Assembly (NCBI GenBank): GCA_035513295.1
Contig: DATKCH010000027.1
Coordinates: 1 to 26,440, forward strand
Direction: 5' to 3'
Source of the DNA: DATHRK01 sp035513295
GTDB taxonomy: Bacteria > Gemmatimonadota > Gemmatimonadetes > Longimicrobiales > RSA9
DNA: 26,440 bases
The translations under genes and the position numbers were made by a program. The notes under the pieces were generated by a model. That model had not been told where the DNA came from and did no database searches. It saw nothing but the letters and a program-made list of their open reading frames with translations. Shown here piece by piece: positions 1 through 6,986 of this stretch (its first letter is position 1; each line of letters opens with the position of its first letter).

Positions 1-80
1 CACGACGTTCGGAATCGGCCAGGAGGACCCGGAACCGGGTGGGGGGGGTGGGGGCCGATGCTGCGTCCGTAGGGCGCGTC

Positions 81-114
81 CCACCCCTCTCCCTTACAGG
101 GAGAGAGGGGGTGG
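81..114. repeat. Imperfect inverted repeat, pyrimidine/purine arms
   Basis: A pyrimidine-only arm (81-94) faces a purine-rich arm (98-114) across a three-base loop. The eight pairs nearest the loop are perfect and the outer part has a small bulge. No T tract follows, so it is not a convincing intrinsic terminator. It sits immediately beside the iteron-like array. Bases 1-80 hold nothing I can identify apart from a run of G near 41-53. Confidence 0.45.
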
Positions 115-115
115 G

Positions 116-253
116 GGACGCACCGCAGCCCCAGGTGCGTCCGAAGGTGCGTCCGGGGTGCGTCCGTCGCGTAGCCACGCGGGTTTTCGCGGGACGCACC
201 CGGCCACGGTCGGGCAGAAGGCCGAAGCGGCGGGACGCACCTCGGGACGCACC
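116..253. repeat. Iteron-like array of GGTGCGTCC, candidate origin
   Basis: Seven exact copies of the 9-mer GGTGCGTCC occur in 138 bases. Three are on the plus strand (134-142, 146-154, 157-165) and four on the minus strand (116-124, 192-200, 233-241, 245-253). Spacing inside the clusters is 11-12 bases, about one helical turn. The array ends three bases before the stop codon of the replication ATPase gene. Arrays of short repeats next to a replication gene are typical of replicon origins or of sites bound by their initiator. No clearly AT-rich unwinding element is visible in it. It could instead be an operator or a partition site. Confidence 0.6.
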
Positions 254-255
254 CA

Positions 256-1644
256 TCAGTTGCTCGCCAGCACCAGCTTGCGCCCGGTCGCTCCGGCCCC
301 TTCGTCGACGAGGGTGCCCGCCGCGAGGAGCCGTTCTACGGCCTCCCGGATGTCCTTCGCACGGCCCGTGACGCTGGACTCCACCTCGCGCTGCGAGCAA
401 CGGGGGGATCGACTCACGTGGACCAGGACCCGGGCGTCGACCGCGAGCTCGCCACCGGCCAGCTCGAACTCCGAGCCTGTGCGTCGGACGGCGAAGCTTT
501 CCATGGGGAAGCGGCCGACGGCTCGGATCTTCCGCTCCCCGGGGTCCGCGCCCTCGTCCATCTCCAGGATGACGTCGACCTCCCCGCCGATCGCCGTGGC
601 TCCCCGGTATCGGCCATCCTCCCGTCGGCCGTGGTGGAGCAACAGGACGCCGGCGTCGAACTCGTGGGCGGGCTCGACGAGCCGCTGGACGACGGCGGCC
701 CAGCGCAGGTTGTCGCCCTCGGACTCCGGCCGGTCGCGGTCCCCCAGGAAGCGCACGAAGGCGGTCAACGTGTCCAGGACGGCCAGCCGGGGACGCACGG
801 CGGCGATCGCGGCCCGGTAGTCGTCGAAGGAACCGGCGAGCCGCGTCACGACGTGGACACGCGCCGGATCGGCGTCGACCTGGGAGAAGCCCCGGGCAAC
901 GTCTGACGGATGCTCCTCGAGGGCGAACCAGAGGACCTCGCCCTCCGGGGCCCAGCGATCGAGGAACTTCCGGCCGCGGGTGACGGCGGCCGCGGCGGCG
1001 CGGGCCAGGGTCGACTTCCCCAGCTTCTCCCGCGCTGCGAACAACGTCGTCCGGCCACGCCAGGCGATCCGCGGGACGACAACCTCCGGGGGTGCGAGCA
1101 TGGAGGGATCTGCGGCGAGCTCTGCGAGTGTCAGGATCTCCGGGCCGCGTGATCGGGCCGGCTTCGCGACGGCGGCGTGGCGCGCCTCGTCTCTCTCGCG
1201 CAGCTCGTCGATCGATACGGCGAGGTCGGCGATGTCCCGGAGCGTGTCCCGCGCGTGGTTCTCACGGATCCGGCGTTCGCGCCGATCGAGGAGCTCCTGG
1301 AGATTGGCCCGGAACGACGCCCGCGACGCAGCGTCCTGGAGGCCTATGATGGTGTCGAAGCCCTCGGGGCCAGAGAGGATCCCCTGAGCCCGCAGGTCTT
1401 CGAGGACCGTCGCGCCGTCGACCTCCGCCTCGCGCTCGACGCGCGCGGCGATCGCCCTGAAGATCGCCCGCGTGACCGGATCCGTGAACGCTTCCGCGGT
1501 CGCCCGCGCGAGCAGCTCGTCGCGGTGCGCCTCCTCCGCCGGGATCAGCGCGATCCCGAGGACCGCAGCCTCGCAAGCCGGTGCCGCAAACGACCCGTCC
1601 GCGACCTCCGGCTCGGGGACGACGGAGAGGGAGGGTGCCGTCAT
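256..1644 (-). CDS. DnaB-N / RepA-like RecA-fold replication ATPase
   Basis: This 462-residue protein is probably a DNA helicase serving replication of the mobile element. Residues about 20-150 resemble the helical N-terminal domain of DnaB. Residues about 185-400 form a RecA-fold ATPase of the RepA/AAA_25 type, with a Walker A-like motif at 203-212 (key residues G209-K210-S211), a Walker B strand ending at D291 and a paired histidine at 337-338 followed by an Arg-Gly segment. The tail from about 410 looks like a winged-helix DNA-binding region. The ATG at 1644 was chosen because it forms an ATGA overlap with the upstream PC4-type gene; a longer frame runs 21 codons further upstream. The iteron-like array lies just past its stop codon. 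Whether it is the initiator, the helicase or both cannot be read from sequence. Confidence 0.75.
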   Translation of the reverse strand: MTAPSLSVVPEPEVADGSFAAPACEAAVLGIALIPAEEAHRDELLARATAEAFTDPVTRAIFRAIAARVEREAEVDGATVLEDLRAQGILSGPEGFDTIIGLQDAASRASFRANLQELLDRRERRIRENHARDTLRDIADLAVSIDELRERDEARHAAVAKPARSRGPEILTLAELAADPSMLAPPEVVVPRIAWRGRTTLFAAREKLGKSTLARAAAAAVTRGRKFLDRWAPEGEVLWFALEEHPSDVARGFSQVDADPARVHVVTRLAGSFDDYRAAIAAVRPRLAVLDTLTAFVRFLGDRDRPESEGDNLRWAAVVQRLVEPAHEFDAGVLLLHHGRREDGRYRGATAIGGEVDVILEMDEGADPGERKIRAVGRFPMESFAVRRTGSEFELAGGELAVDARVLVHVSRSPRCSQREVESSVTGRAKDIREAVERLLAAGTLVDEGAGATGRKLVLASN

Positions 1645-1958
1645 TCGGGCGGCGCGATGCCGTGATCGACATAATCCGTGCATTCGTCCAGCAGCCCCTC
1701 CGCCCACGCCTCCGCCTCAGCGCGCTGCAATGCGTCAACGAGCCGCGGCAAGTCCTCGAGGCGCACGTTCACGCCCTTCTTGGTCGGGCCCGGCGTGCCG
1801 CCCGCGTACGGGATGTACGTCCTGATGTCGATGCGCTCGGCGCCGCGGTAGGTCGTTCGCGCGACGCGGAGCTCGACGCCGCGGCCTAGCGGGAGCGTGA
1901 GGTAGTCGCGGCCCTTGACCGAGGCCTTCGCCTTCGAGATTTTGCTCGTGTCCTCCAC
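1641..1958 (-). CDS. PC4/p15-like ssDNA-binding protein
   Basis: This 105-residue protein carries a PC4 (transcriptional coactivator p15) fold at about residues 20-80. It is recognised from the order of a basic beta strand, an 'R-T-x-Y-x-G' segment, 'D-I-R-T-Y', then 'P-T-K-K-G' leading into an amphipathic helix. Bacterial and phage members bind single-stranded DNA as dimers. The C-terminal 25 residues are acidic, as in many ssDNA-binding proteins. The start is GTG with a GGAGG Shine-Dalgarno six bases upstream. It overlaps the replication ATPase gene by four bases, so the two are probably translated together, and a role in replication or recombination of the element is plausible. Confidence 0.7.
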   Translation of the reverse strand: MEDTSKISKAKASVKGRDYLTLPLGRGVELRVARTTYRGAERIDIRTYIPYAGGTPGPTKKGVNVRLEDLPRLVDALQRAEAEAWAEGLLDECTDYVDHGIAPPE

Positions 1959-1987
1959 GTCCGCCCTCCGGTTCCTCGTGGTGGATT

Positions 1988-2017
1988 GCGCCCTCGGCCC
2001 TGCTCGGCCGAGGGCGC
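1988..2017. repeat. Perfect 12-bp hairpin between two element genes
   Basis: Arms 1988-1999 and 2006-2017 are exact complements with a six-base loop. On the plus strand the hairpin is followed by TTCTTTC, so it could terminate plus-strand transcripts entering from the left. On the minus strand, the direction of the flanking genes, no T tract follows. It may instead protect or process the mRNA between the HTH and PC4-type genes. Confidence 0.55.
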
Positions 2018-2022
2018 TTCTT

Positions 2023-2370
2023 TCAGGTACTCAGCAGCCGCCGCGCGTCGGCCGCCGGGTCGTAAGCGCCGCCGGTCGCTGGTGGTTTTCGCGTCGTGGG
2101 TAGGTCGGCTCGTCGGACCCGAGGTGCACCGCGCCTGCCGCTGTTGCGGATCACCCCGGACGCGACCTTCTCGCGCAGCGTGCGCTTGGCGCACCCGACC
2201 TCGCGGGCCGCCTCCTCGAGGGTGAGGAGCGCGTTGGCCTCTTCCTGTAGCGTCGCCTCGAGCTCGCTCGCCGCCTGCTCAAGGGCCACTGCAGCGCCCT
2301 CGGCGGCGGCCCACGCCCGCAGGTCAGCCGCTCGGGCCCGCCAGCACCCGGCGAGCTCCCTGACGATCAC
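2023..2370 (-). CDS. Excisionase-like helix-turn-helix protein
   Basis: This is a 115-residue protein. Residues about 1-45 are an Ala/Glu-rich helical segment that may be a coiled coil. Residues about 49-91 form a MerR/excisionase-type (HTH_17) DNA-binding domain: a 'T-x-x-E-A-A' helix, a recognition helix containing 'T-L-R-E-K', then a basic wing leading to 'V-R-R-A-D-L'. The tail is basic and disordered. The GTG start overlaps the stop of the ribbon-helix-helix gene (GTGA). Next to an integrase such proteins often act as directionality factors or regulators, but the exact role here is inference. Confidence 0.65.
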   Translation of the reverse strand: MIVRELAGCWRARAADLRAWAAAEGAAVALEQAASELEATLQEEANALLTLEEAAREVGCAKRTLREKVASGVIRNSGRRGAPRVRRADLPTTRKPPATGGAYDPAADARRLLST

Positions 2371-2576
2371 GGTAGGGACCCGTCGGGGACGGCGTCGCTT
2401 GACGACGTCAGCCGTCCAAGATCCGCCGCGAGTCGCTCACGGACTGCCGGCATGAGGAGTCGCTGGATCGTGTCGGAGATCGTGGCGTCATCGGCCGCGG
2501 CCACGGCCTGCAGTTGGCCCCAAGCGCGCAGCGGGAGGCGCGTAGACGCGACGCGCGTTTTACCGGGTGTCCCCAT
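2367..2576 (-). CDS. Ribbon-helix-helix (CopG/Arc-like) regulator
   Basis: This small 69-residue protein has a predicted beta strand ('R-V-A-S-T-R-L-P') followed by two helices ending in an 'I-S-D-T-I-Q-R-L-L' segment, the usual shape of a dimeric ribbon-helix-helix DNA-binding protein. The ATG at 2576 was chosen because GAGGG lies eight bases upstream; an upstream extension of nine codons lacks this signal. It is first in a minus-strand set that runs into the HTH gene. A tandem repeat in the divergent region (2657-2677) is a plausible operator for it. It could be a repressor, a partition protein or an orphan antitoxin. Confidence 0.65.
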   Translation of the reverse strand: MGTPGKTRVASTRLPLRAWGQLQAVAAADDATISDTIQRLLMPAVRERLAADLGRLTSSSDAVPDGSLP

Positions 2577-2613
2577 GTCTACGGCCCTCAAATTAGCGAG
2601 CACGATGGTTTAC

Positions 2614-2642
2614 TTGCCGAAAGCTGGTGCCGGCGATAGACT
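2614..2642 (+). promoter_or_regulatory. Candidate promoter for zinc-ribbon/integrase genes
   Basis: TTGCCG (2614-2619), a 17-base spacer and TAGACT (2637-2642) give a sigma-70-like promoter reading toward the gene at 2692. The tandem repeat 2657-2677 would start roughly 15 bases past the -10 box, where a bound repressor would block it. This is called by eye from consensus and spacing only. Confidence 0.45.
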
Positions 2643-2656
2643 CGGAACAGGGCGAC

Positions 2657-2677
2657 TTTTCTGACGGTTTTCTGACG
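2657..2677. repeat. Tandem TTTTCTGACG repeat, likely operator
   Basis: Two exact copies of TTTTCTGACG lie at 2657-2666 and 2668-2677 with an 11-base period. They sit between the divergent regulator and integrase transcripts. Ribbon-helix-helix dimers commonly bind tandem sites about one turn apart, so the adjacent RHH protein is the first candidate ligand; the HTH protein is the alternative. Confidence 0.55.
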
Positions 2678-2691
2678 TGGGGTAGCGAGAT

Positions 2692-3600
2692 ATGGCGCGG
2701 TCGCGAACGGAGATCGCCGCAGAAAGGGCGGGGATGGAGCTTGGGGCCGCTCGCGGTGCGACACTGCTGACGCCAGACGAGATCTACCGCCCGCATTCCG
2801 TTTGGTTGGCGGACACGCTGGAGGGCGAGACGGTCGTGGGGTGGCGCTCCTGGGATCCGGACGCACCCATGGAGACCCCGCGGGAGAAGGCGAAGTCTAC
2901 CGGTGTGCTGCGCGCTTTCTGTGCACTCGCTGAGGCGGACGCCAAGGCCTTTCTGCGCTTCGCCAAGCGATACGGGCCCCTGGAGCTCTGTGAAGAGCAT
3001 GAGCTGCCGGTGGGGCATTCCCCGTACGCGGCCAGCCTCCACACCCCAGGAGCCGCCGAGCCCTGCTTCGCGCCTCGTGCCCAGGCGTCTCCCGACGAAC
3101 CACACTGGAGATTTGTCCCCGTCGAGGTGTGGCGGCGATACGCACGAGATGTCCAAGGGGCGCTCTCACTAGCTGCCGCACACCACAACGGCCGGATAGG
3201 CCCGCGCGATGACTGGAACCAACTACTTCGATGGCTGGAGATCGACGTCACTCCGAAATGGCTCGGCGACCTAGCGGATGAGCGTTTTTTCCTGGCGTTC
3301 ATCGTCGACCGCTGGGTCGATCTATCCGGTCTTCGCCCGACCCTCAGCTGGACCGACAAGCGACCGGAAATCGGGCTGGGAAGCGGCGAATTGTTCGGGG
3401 CCGTCCTGCGTGAGTTGATATTCGCCATCGGTCGCGTGCACGGGCTGAAGGTTTGCGCGGGCTGCGGCGAACCGTTCATCGCCCAGTACCGGCGGAAATG
3501 GTGCGCCCGATGCGGGAAGAAGGCGGCCGACAGGGCCGCTCAGCGACGCCGAAGAGCCAAGATCAGGAAAGTGAACAAGGAGACTCCCGATGGCGCGTAA
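2692..3600 (+). CDS. Zinc-ribbon protein of unknown function
   Basis: I do not recognise the main body of this 302-residue protein. Its C-terminus has a clear zinc ribbon with C255-x2-C258 and C271-x2-C274, followed by a strongly basic helix (about 277-295), which suggests nucleic-acid binding. The layout recalls CGNR-type zinc-finger proteins, but the CGNR signature itself is absent. The N-terminal 250 residues are rich in Trp and charged residues and show no signal peptide or membrane segment. The frame overlaps the integrase start by 11 bases and likely shares its transcript. A promoter-like sequence and tandem operator-like repeats lie upstream. Base composition looks less GC-rich than the housekeeping block, consistent with acquisition. 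Confidence 0.7.
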   Translation: MARSRTEIAAERAGMELGAARGATLLTPDEIYRPHSVWLADTLEGETVVGWRSWDPDAPMETPREKAKSTGVLRAFCALAEADAKAFLRFAKRYGPLELCEEHELPVGHSPYAASLHTPGAAEPCFAPRAQASPDEPHWRFVPVEVWRRYARDVQGALSLAAAHHNGRIGPRDDWNQLLRWLEIDVTPKWLGDLADERFFLAFIVDRWVDLSGLRPTLSWTDKRPEIGLGSGELFGAVLRELIFAIGRVHGLKVCAGCGEPFIAQYRRKWCARCGKKAADRAAQRRRRAKIRKVNKETPDGA

Positions 3601-4798
3601 GCTCTGGAAGCAAACGATCGAAGCGCACGGGATCCGCGTGCGCCTGTACGAGCACCGCCGCTCCTCATGCATCTGGCGCGACGTCCGGGTCAACGGCAGC
3701 CGGTCCAGGAAGTCGCTCGGCCACGGGGACCAGGAGCGCGCGATTGCGGAGGCGACGGCGTTGTGCCGCGAGCTGGCGAAGGCGCGCCTCACCGGCGCGA
3801 CGCCGGAGACGCTGACCCTCGGGCAGCTCCACGCGGTCTACCTCCGCGAGTGCGGCGACATGCTGACCCACGCGCGCCAGCGCCTGGTCGACAAGGCGTT
3901 CCGGCTGCTCTTCGAGCACCTGGGCACCGAGTTCCAGGTCGTGGACCTCGGGCCTCACCAGGTCACCACGTACACCGCTGCTCGGCGCGAAGGCCGGCTC
4001 GCGGCCCGCGGCGGCCGGCACGGCGGTGGTGCGGTCCGGGCGGGGACGATCGCCAAGGAGCTGGGGGTCCTGCACCGGGCGCTCAACTGGGCGGCGCTAT
4101 TCAAGCGGAACGGGAAGGCGTTGATCTCCCACAACCCGATCCGCGGCGTCCCCCTTCCCTCCGAACCGAACCCGGCCCGGCCGGTCGCCAGCCGGGACCG
4201 CTACCAGCGCCTGCTCGAGCAGGCCCCGGCGGTGGACCCGCGCGGCGCGTTCGCCGCCATGCTCGAGGTCGCCTGGACGACGGGCCGCCGGCTCGGCTCG
4301 ATCGTCGCGCTACGGGCGTCCGACCTCATGCTGACTCCCGAGCTCGTCCGGCGCGGGCTGGCCGACGCCGGCAAGGAGGAGTGGCTGGGCGAGGCGTGGC
4401 CGGCGGCGGTCCGGTGGGCCGCCGAGGCCGACAAGGAGGGGGTGGAGTGGATCGTCCCGATCCCGGCGAGCCTCACCACGTCGCTCGCGGAGTACGTGCG
4501 GGCGCGCGGGCTCGTCGGCAACGCCCTGCTCTTCCCCGCGCGACGGGACCCGACCAGGCCGGTCTCGAAGGAGACGGCGTACTACTGGGTGCGGCGCGGC
4601 GAGGCGCTGGCCGAGCTGCCCCACCAGCGGCGTGGCGGGTGGCATGCGCTACGCCGCGCGTGGGCGACCGCGCGCAAGCACATGCCCCTACAGGACGTGA
4701 TGGCGGCAGGTGGGTGGCGTGACGCGGCCGCGCTCCAGCGCGCCTACCAGCACGCCGACCCGGAGACCGTCCGCGCGGTCATGGAGGTTGAGGCATGA
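3590..4798 (+). CDS. Tyrosine recombinase / integrase
   Basis: This 402-residue site-specific recombinase would cut and rejoin DNA through a phosphotyrosine. Residues about 1-65 look like an arm-binding domain, about 75-180 a core-binding SAM-like domain, and 200-402 the catalytic domain. Visible catalytic residues are Arg at 233/234 ('T-G-R-R-L-G-S'), the H352-x2-R355 box, the 'G-G-W' at 374-376 (Trp in place of the second His, as is common) and nucleophile Tyr386 in 'A-Y-Q-H-A-D'. AAGGAG lies just upstream of the ATG at 3590, inside the preceding gene. It reads toward tRNA-Cys, whose 3' end is about 270 bases away, the usual geometry for a tRNA-targeting integrase. The catalytic set appears intact. 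Confidence 0.93.
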   Translation: MARKLWKQTIEAHGIRVRLYEHRRSSCIWRDVRVNGSRSRKSLGHGDQERAIAEATALCRELAKARLTGATPETLTLGQLHAVYLRECGDMLTHARQRLVDKAFRLLFEHLGTEFQVVDLGPHQVTTYTAARREGRLAARGGRHGGGAVRAGTIAKELGVLHRALNWAALFKRNGKALISHNPIRGVPLPSEPNPARPVASRDRYQRLLEQAPAVDPRGAFAAMLEVAWTTGRRLGSIVALRASDLMLTPELVRRGLADAGKEEWLGEAWPAAVRWAAEADKEGVEWIVPIPASLTTSLAEYVRARGLVGNALLFPARRDPTRPVSKETAYYWVRRGEALAELPHQRRGGWHALRRAWATARKHMPLQDVMAAGGWRDAAALQRAYQHADPETVRAVMEVEA

Positions 4799-4809
4799 GA
4801 GCGGGCGTG

Positions 4810-5001
4810 TCAGTCCTGCGCGAGCTTCCACTCGTGCATGGCGGCATCGATCGCCTCCTCCTCCGTTTCTCCGTAGGCTTGATGGCTCGTTGGGTAGGTT
4901 TGAAAAAGCGTCGCCGGCATGTGGTCCGGCGAACGGAGCACCTGTTTGGTATCGACGACTTCGCCGTCCTGAACGGTCGCTTCCCACCAGGTCTGCGTCA
5001 C
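4810..5001 (-). CDS. Small protein of unknown function near att site
   Basis: This 63-residue frame starts at a GTG (5001) with GGGGG seven bases upstream. It has acidic, folded-looking protein composition, ending in a 'G-E-T-E-E-E-A-I-D-A-A' helix that faintly recalls the C-terminal part of HicB-like antitoxins; the resemblance is too weak to name it. The open frame extends upstream into tRNA-Cys, but that part is not plausible coding sequence. It converges on the integrase with an 11-base gap and fills the space between the integrase and the attachment site. The tandem repeat at 5017-5038 lies just before its start. It could be a regulator, an antitoxin remnant or an accessory recombination protein. 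Confidence 0.5.
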   Translation of the reverse strand: MTQTWWEATVQDGEVVDTKQVLRSPDHMPATLFQTYPTSHQAYGETEEEAIDAAMHEWKLAQD

Positions 5002-5016
5002 TGGAATACCCCCGAT

Positions 5017-5038
5017 TCTGGACACACTCTGGACACAC
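5017..5038. repeat. Perfect 11-bp tandem repeat beside tRNA-Cys
   Basis: TCTGGACACAC occurs twice with no gap, at 5017-5027 and 5028-5038. It lies 26 bases from the tRNA-Cys 3' end and 16 bases upstream of the small minus-strand gene. One-turn tandem copies close to an attachment core are what integrase or excisionase arm sites look like. An operator for the small gene is the alternative. Confidence 0.6.
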
Positions 5039-5063
5039 CGTCCGCGTAAGTCGTTACAGCAAG

Positions 5064-5135
<72 letters not shown>

Positions 5136-5190
5136 GTCGTCTCTTCCGTCAAGGACGCCCCGTGCGATCGCGGGAGGGCGGAAGAGGGGA

Positions 5191-5263
5191 AGCGGGCAAC
5201 CGGACTCGAACCGGCGACCTTCTGCATGGCAAGCAGACGCTCTACCAACTGAGCTATGCCCGC
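5191..5263 (-). tRNA. tRNA-Gly (GCC)
   Basis: This is a complete 73-base cloverleaf with acceptor stem GCGGGCA/TGCCCGC, anticodon loop TTGCCAT (GCC, at 5228-5230), a canonical T loop and discriminator U. CCA is not encoded. It lies 55 bases upstream of tRNA-Cys on the same strand and 37 bases past recN, so the two tRNAs are probably cotranscribed. Confidence 0.97.
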
Positions 5264-5300
5264 GGACGGGCCAAAATCCTAGTCCAGACTTGGAAAACGG

Positions 5301-6986
5301 TCAAGGCGCGGGCGGGTCCGGCGCCGCGGCCTCCGCGGCCAGGAGCGCTTCCGCGTGGCGCCTGCTCGTCGCGCCGCCGGGGCTTCCGAGCATGCGCGCC
5401 AGCTCCTCCACGCGCTGCCCGCCGCGGAGGATCTCGACGCGCGTGATCGTGGTCCCTTCGCGGACCTCCTTCTCGACCCTCACGTGGTGGGTCGCGCGCG
5501 CGGCGATCTGCGGCAGGTGCGTGATCACCAGCACCTGGTGGCGCTCCGCCACGTCACGGAGCGCTCCGGCCACCCGCATCGCGACCTCGCCGCCGACGCC
5601 CGCGTCGATCTCGTCGAATACCAGCGAGGGGATCCGGTCCACAGAGGCGAGGACCGCCTTGAGGGCGAGCATGACGCGCGACAATTCGCCGCCCGACGCG
5701 ATGCGCGCGAGCGGGAGCGCCTCGAAGCCCTCGTTCGGCGCGAACAGGAACGCCACGTTCTCGGCGCCGTCGCGGGCGACTTCGCCGCGCGGTTCCAGGC
5801 GCACGGAGAAGCGGCCGGGAAGGCCGAGCGCCGGCAGCGTGGACCGCAAAGAGGCCTCGAGCGACGCCGCCCCCTCCCGCCTCTTCGAGGACAGCTCTGC
5901 GGCGGCCTCGTCGAGCGCCGCCTCGGCGCCCGCCATCGCCTTCACGGCGTCGCGCCGCTCCACCTCGGAGTCCGCGAGGGCCGCCAACTCCAGCCGGGCC
6001 GCCCGCGCGAGTTCGGCGAGCTCGGCGGAGGTCTCCACGCGGTAGCGACGCTTCAGCCGGAAGAGGAGGTCCTTGCGAACCCGAATCTGCTCCAGCCTGC
6101 CGGGGTCGTGCTCCAGCCGCGCGGCGTAGTCCCCCAGACGACGCCCCAGCTCCTGGAGCTCGAAGTAGGCCGCTTCGAGGGTGCGTCCGTCCTCCTCCCG
6201 CGCCGGGTCGAACGCGGTCAGCCGGGCGAGGGCTCTGCGCTGCTCGTCCAGCCGGGCGAGGATCGAGTCGTCGGCCCCGTAGAGTGCGTCGTGCGCGGAC
6301 GAGGCGAGGAGGGCGAGCTCCTCGGAATGCTCCAGGAGGCGCCCCTCGGCGTCGAGCGCGGCGTCCTCGCCCGCCTCGGGGTGCGCGGCCTCGATGTCCT
6401 CCGCGAGCGCGCTCAGCTCCTCCGACCGGGCCGCCGCCCGCGCCCTCGCGCGGTCGAGCGCGGCCAGGCGATCGCGTAGTTCCTCGCGTCGCGCGAACGC
6501 CTTCCTCACCGACTCCGCGGACGCGTCCGCACCGCCGAACGCGTCCAGGATAGCGCGCTGGTCGCCGGGCCGGAGCAGCGACTGGTGCTCGTGCTGGCCG
6601 TGCAGATCGACCAGGAGCCCCCCCAGGCGTCCGACGAAGGCCGCGGTGGCCGCCGATCCGTTCACCCACGCGCGATTGCGGCCCTCCGCCGCGACCTCCC
6701 GGCGCAGGATGAGCAGGCCGTCGTCCGCTTCGATTCCCTGCTCGCCGAGGAGAGCGACGACGCCGGGCTTCCCCGTGACGTCGAACACGCCTTCGACGGT
6801 GGCGCGCGCCGCGCCGGGCCGTACGACCGAGACGGACGCCCGTTCGCCGAGCAGCAGTGACAGCGCCCCGACGATGATCGACTTGCCCGCTCCGGTCTCG
6901 CCCGTGAGCGCGTTCAAGCCATCGGACAGGCGGATGGAGGCGCGTTCGATCAACGCGACGTTCTCGATCCGCAGCTCGAGGATCAT
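5301..6986 (-). CDS. recN: DNA repair protein RecN
   Basis: RecN is an SMC-like ATPase that acts at double-strand breaks and tethers DNA during recombinational repair. The 561-residue length is normal. The Walker A motif G-E-T-G-A-G-K-S is at 29-36, a 'H-G-Q-H-E-H' Q-loop-like element follows near 135, two long coiled-coil arms span roughly 155-370, an ABC signature lies before 435, and Walker B 'L-V-F-D-E-I-D-A-G-V-G-G' spans 455-466. The ATG overlaps the nadK stop (ATGA), and the pair nadK-recN is conserved in many bacteria. It is the last protein gene of the long minus-strand run. No LexA-type operator is visible, as expected for an internal gene. Confidence 0.97.
   Translation of the reverse strand: MILELRIENVALIERASIRLSDGLNALTGETGAGKSIIVGALSLLLGERASVSVVRPGAARATVEGVFDVTGKPGVVALLGEQGIEADDGLLILRREVAAEGRNRAWVNGSAATAAFVGRLGGLLVDLHGQHEHQSLLRPGDQRAILDAFGGADASAESVRKAFARREELRDRLAALDRARARAAARSEELSALAEDIEAAHPEAGEDAALDAEGRLLEHSEELALLASSAHDALYGADDSILARLDEQRRALARLTAFDPAREEDGRTLEAAYFELQELGRRLGDYAARLEHDPGRLEQIRVRKDLLFRLKRRYRVETSAELAELARAARLELAALADSEVERRDAVKAMAGAEAALDEAAAELSSKRREGAASLEASLRSTLPALGLPGRFSVRLEPRGEVARDGAENVAFLFAPNEGFEALPLARIASGGELSRVMLALKAVLASVDRIPSLVFDEIDAGVGGEVAMRVAGALRDVAERHQVLVITHLPQIAARATHHVRVEKEVREGTTITRVEILRGGQRVEELARMLGSPGGATSRRHAEALLAAEAAAPDPPAP

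Larger units (their letters stand above)
1..5063. mobile_element. Integrative element (partial) inserted at tRNA-Cys
   Basis: The stretch holds a tyrosine recombinase next to the 3' end of a tRNA gene, a replication-type ATPase, a PC4-type ssDNA-binding protein, an excisionase-like HTH protein, a ribbon-helix-helix regulator and a zinc-ribbon protein. None of these belongs to the housekeeping block on the other side of the tRNA. Tyrosine recombinases of islands commonly use the 3' end of tRNA genes, and here the tRNA 3' end (5064) faces the element. The left boundary lies outside the window, so the second attachment copy cannot be seen. No conjugation, capsid or cargo genes are visible here. 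It could be a satellite, a prophage remnant or a self-replicating integrative element. Confidence 0.8.

Noticed and set aside
39..371. Possible protein-coding frames across the left end
   Set aside because: They cover the inverted repeat and the 9-mer array and give low-complexity Arg/Pro-rich translations.
2859..2867. Another GGTGCGTCC copy (minus strand) inside the zinc-ribbon gene
   Set aside because: It is a single copy in coding sequence; isolated copies also occur near 18353 and 20099, so only the clustered array is treated as significant.
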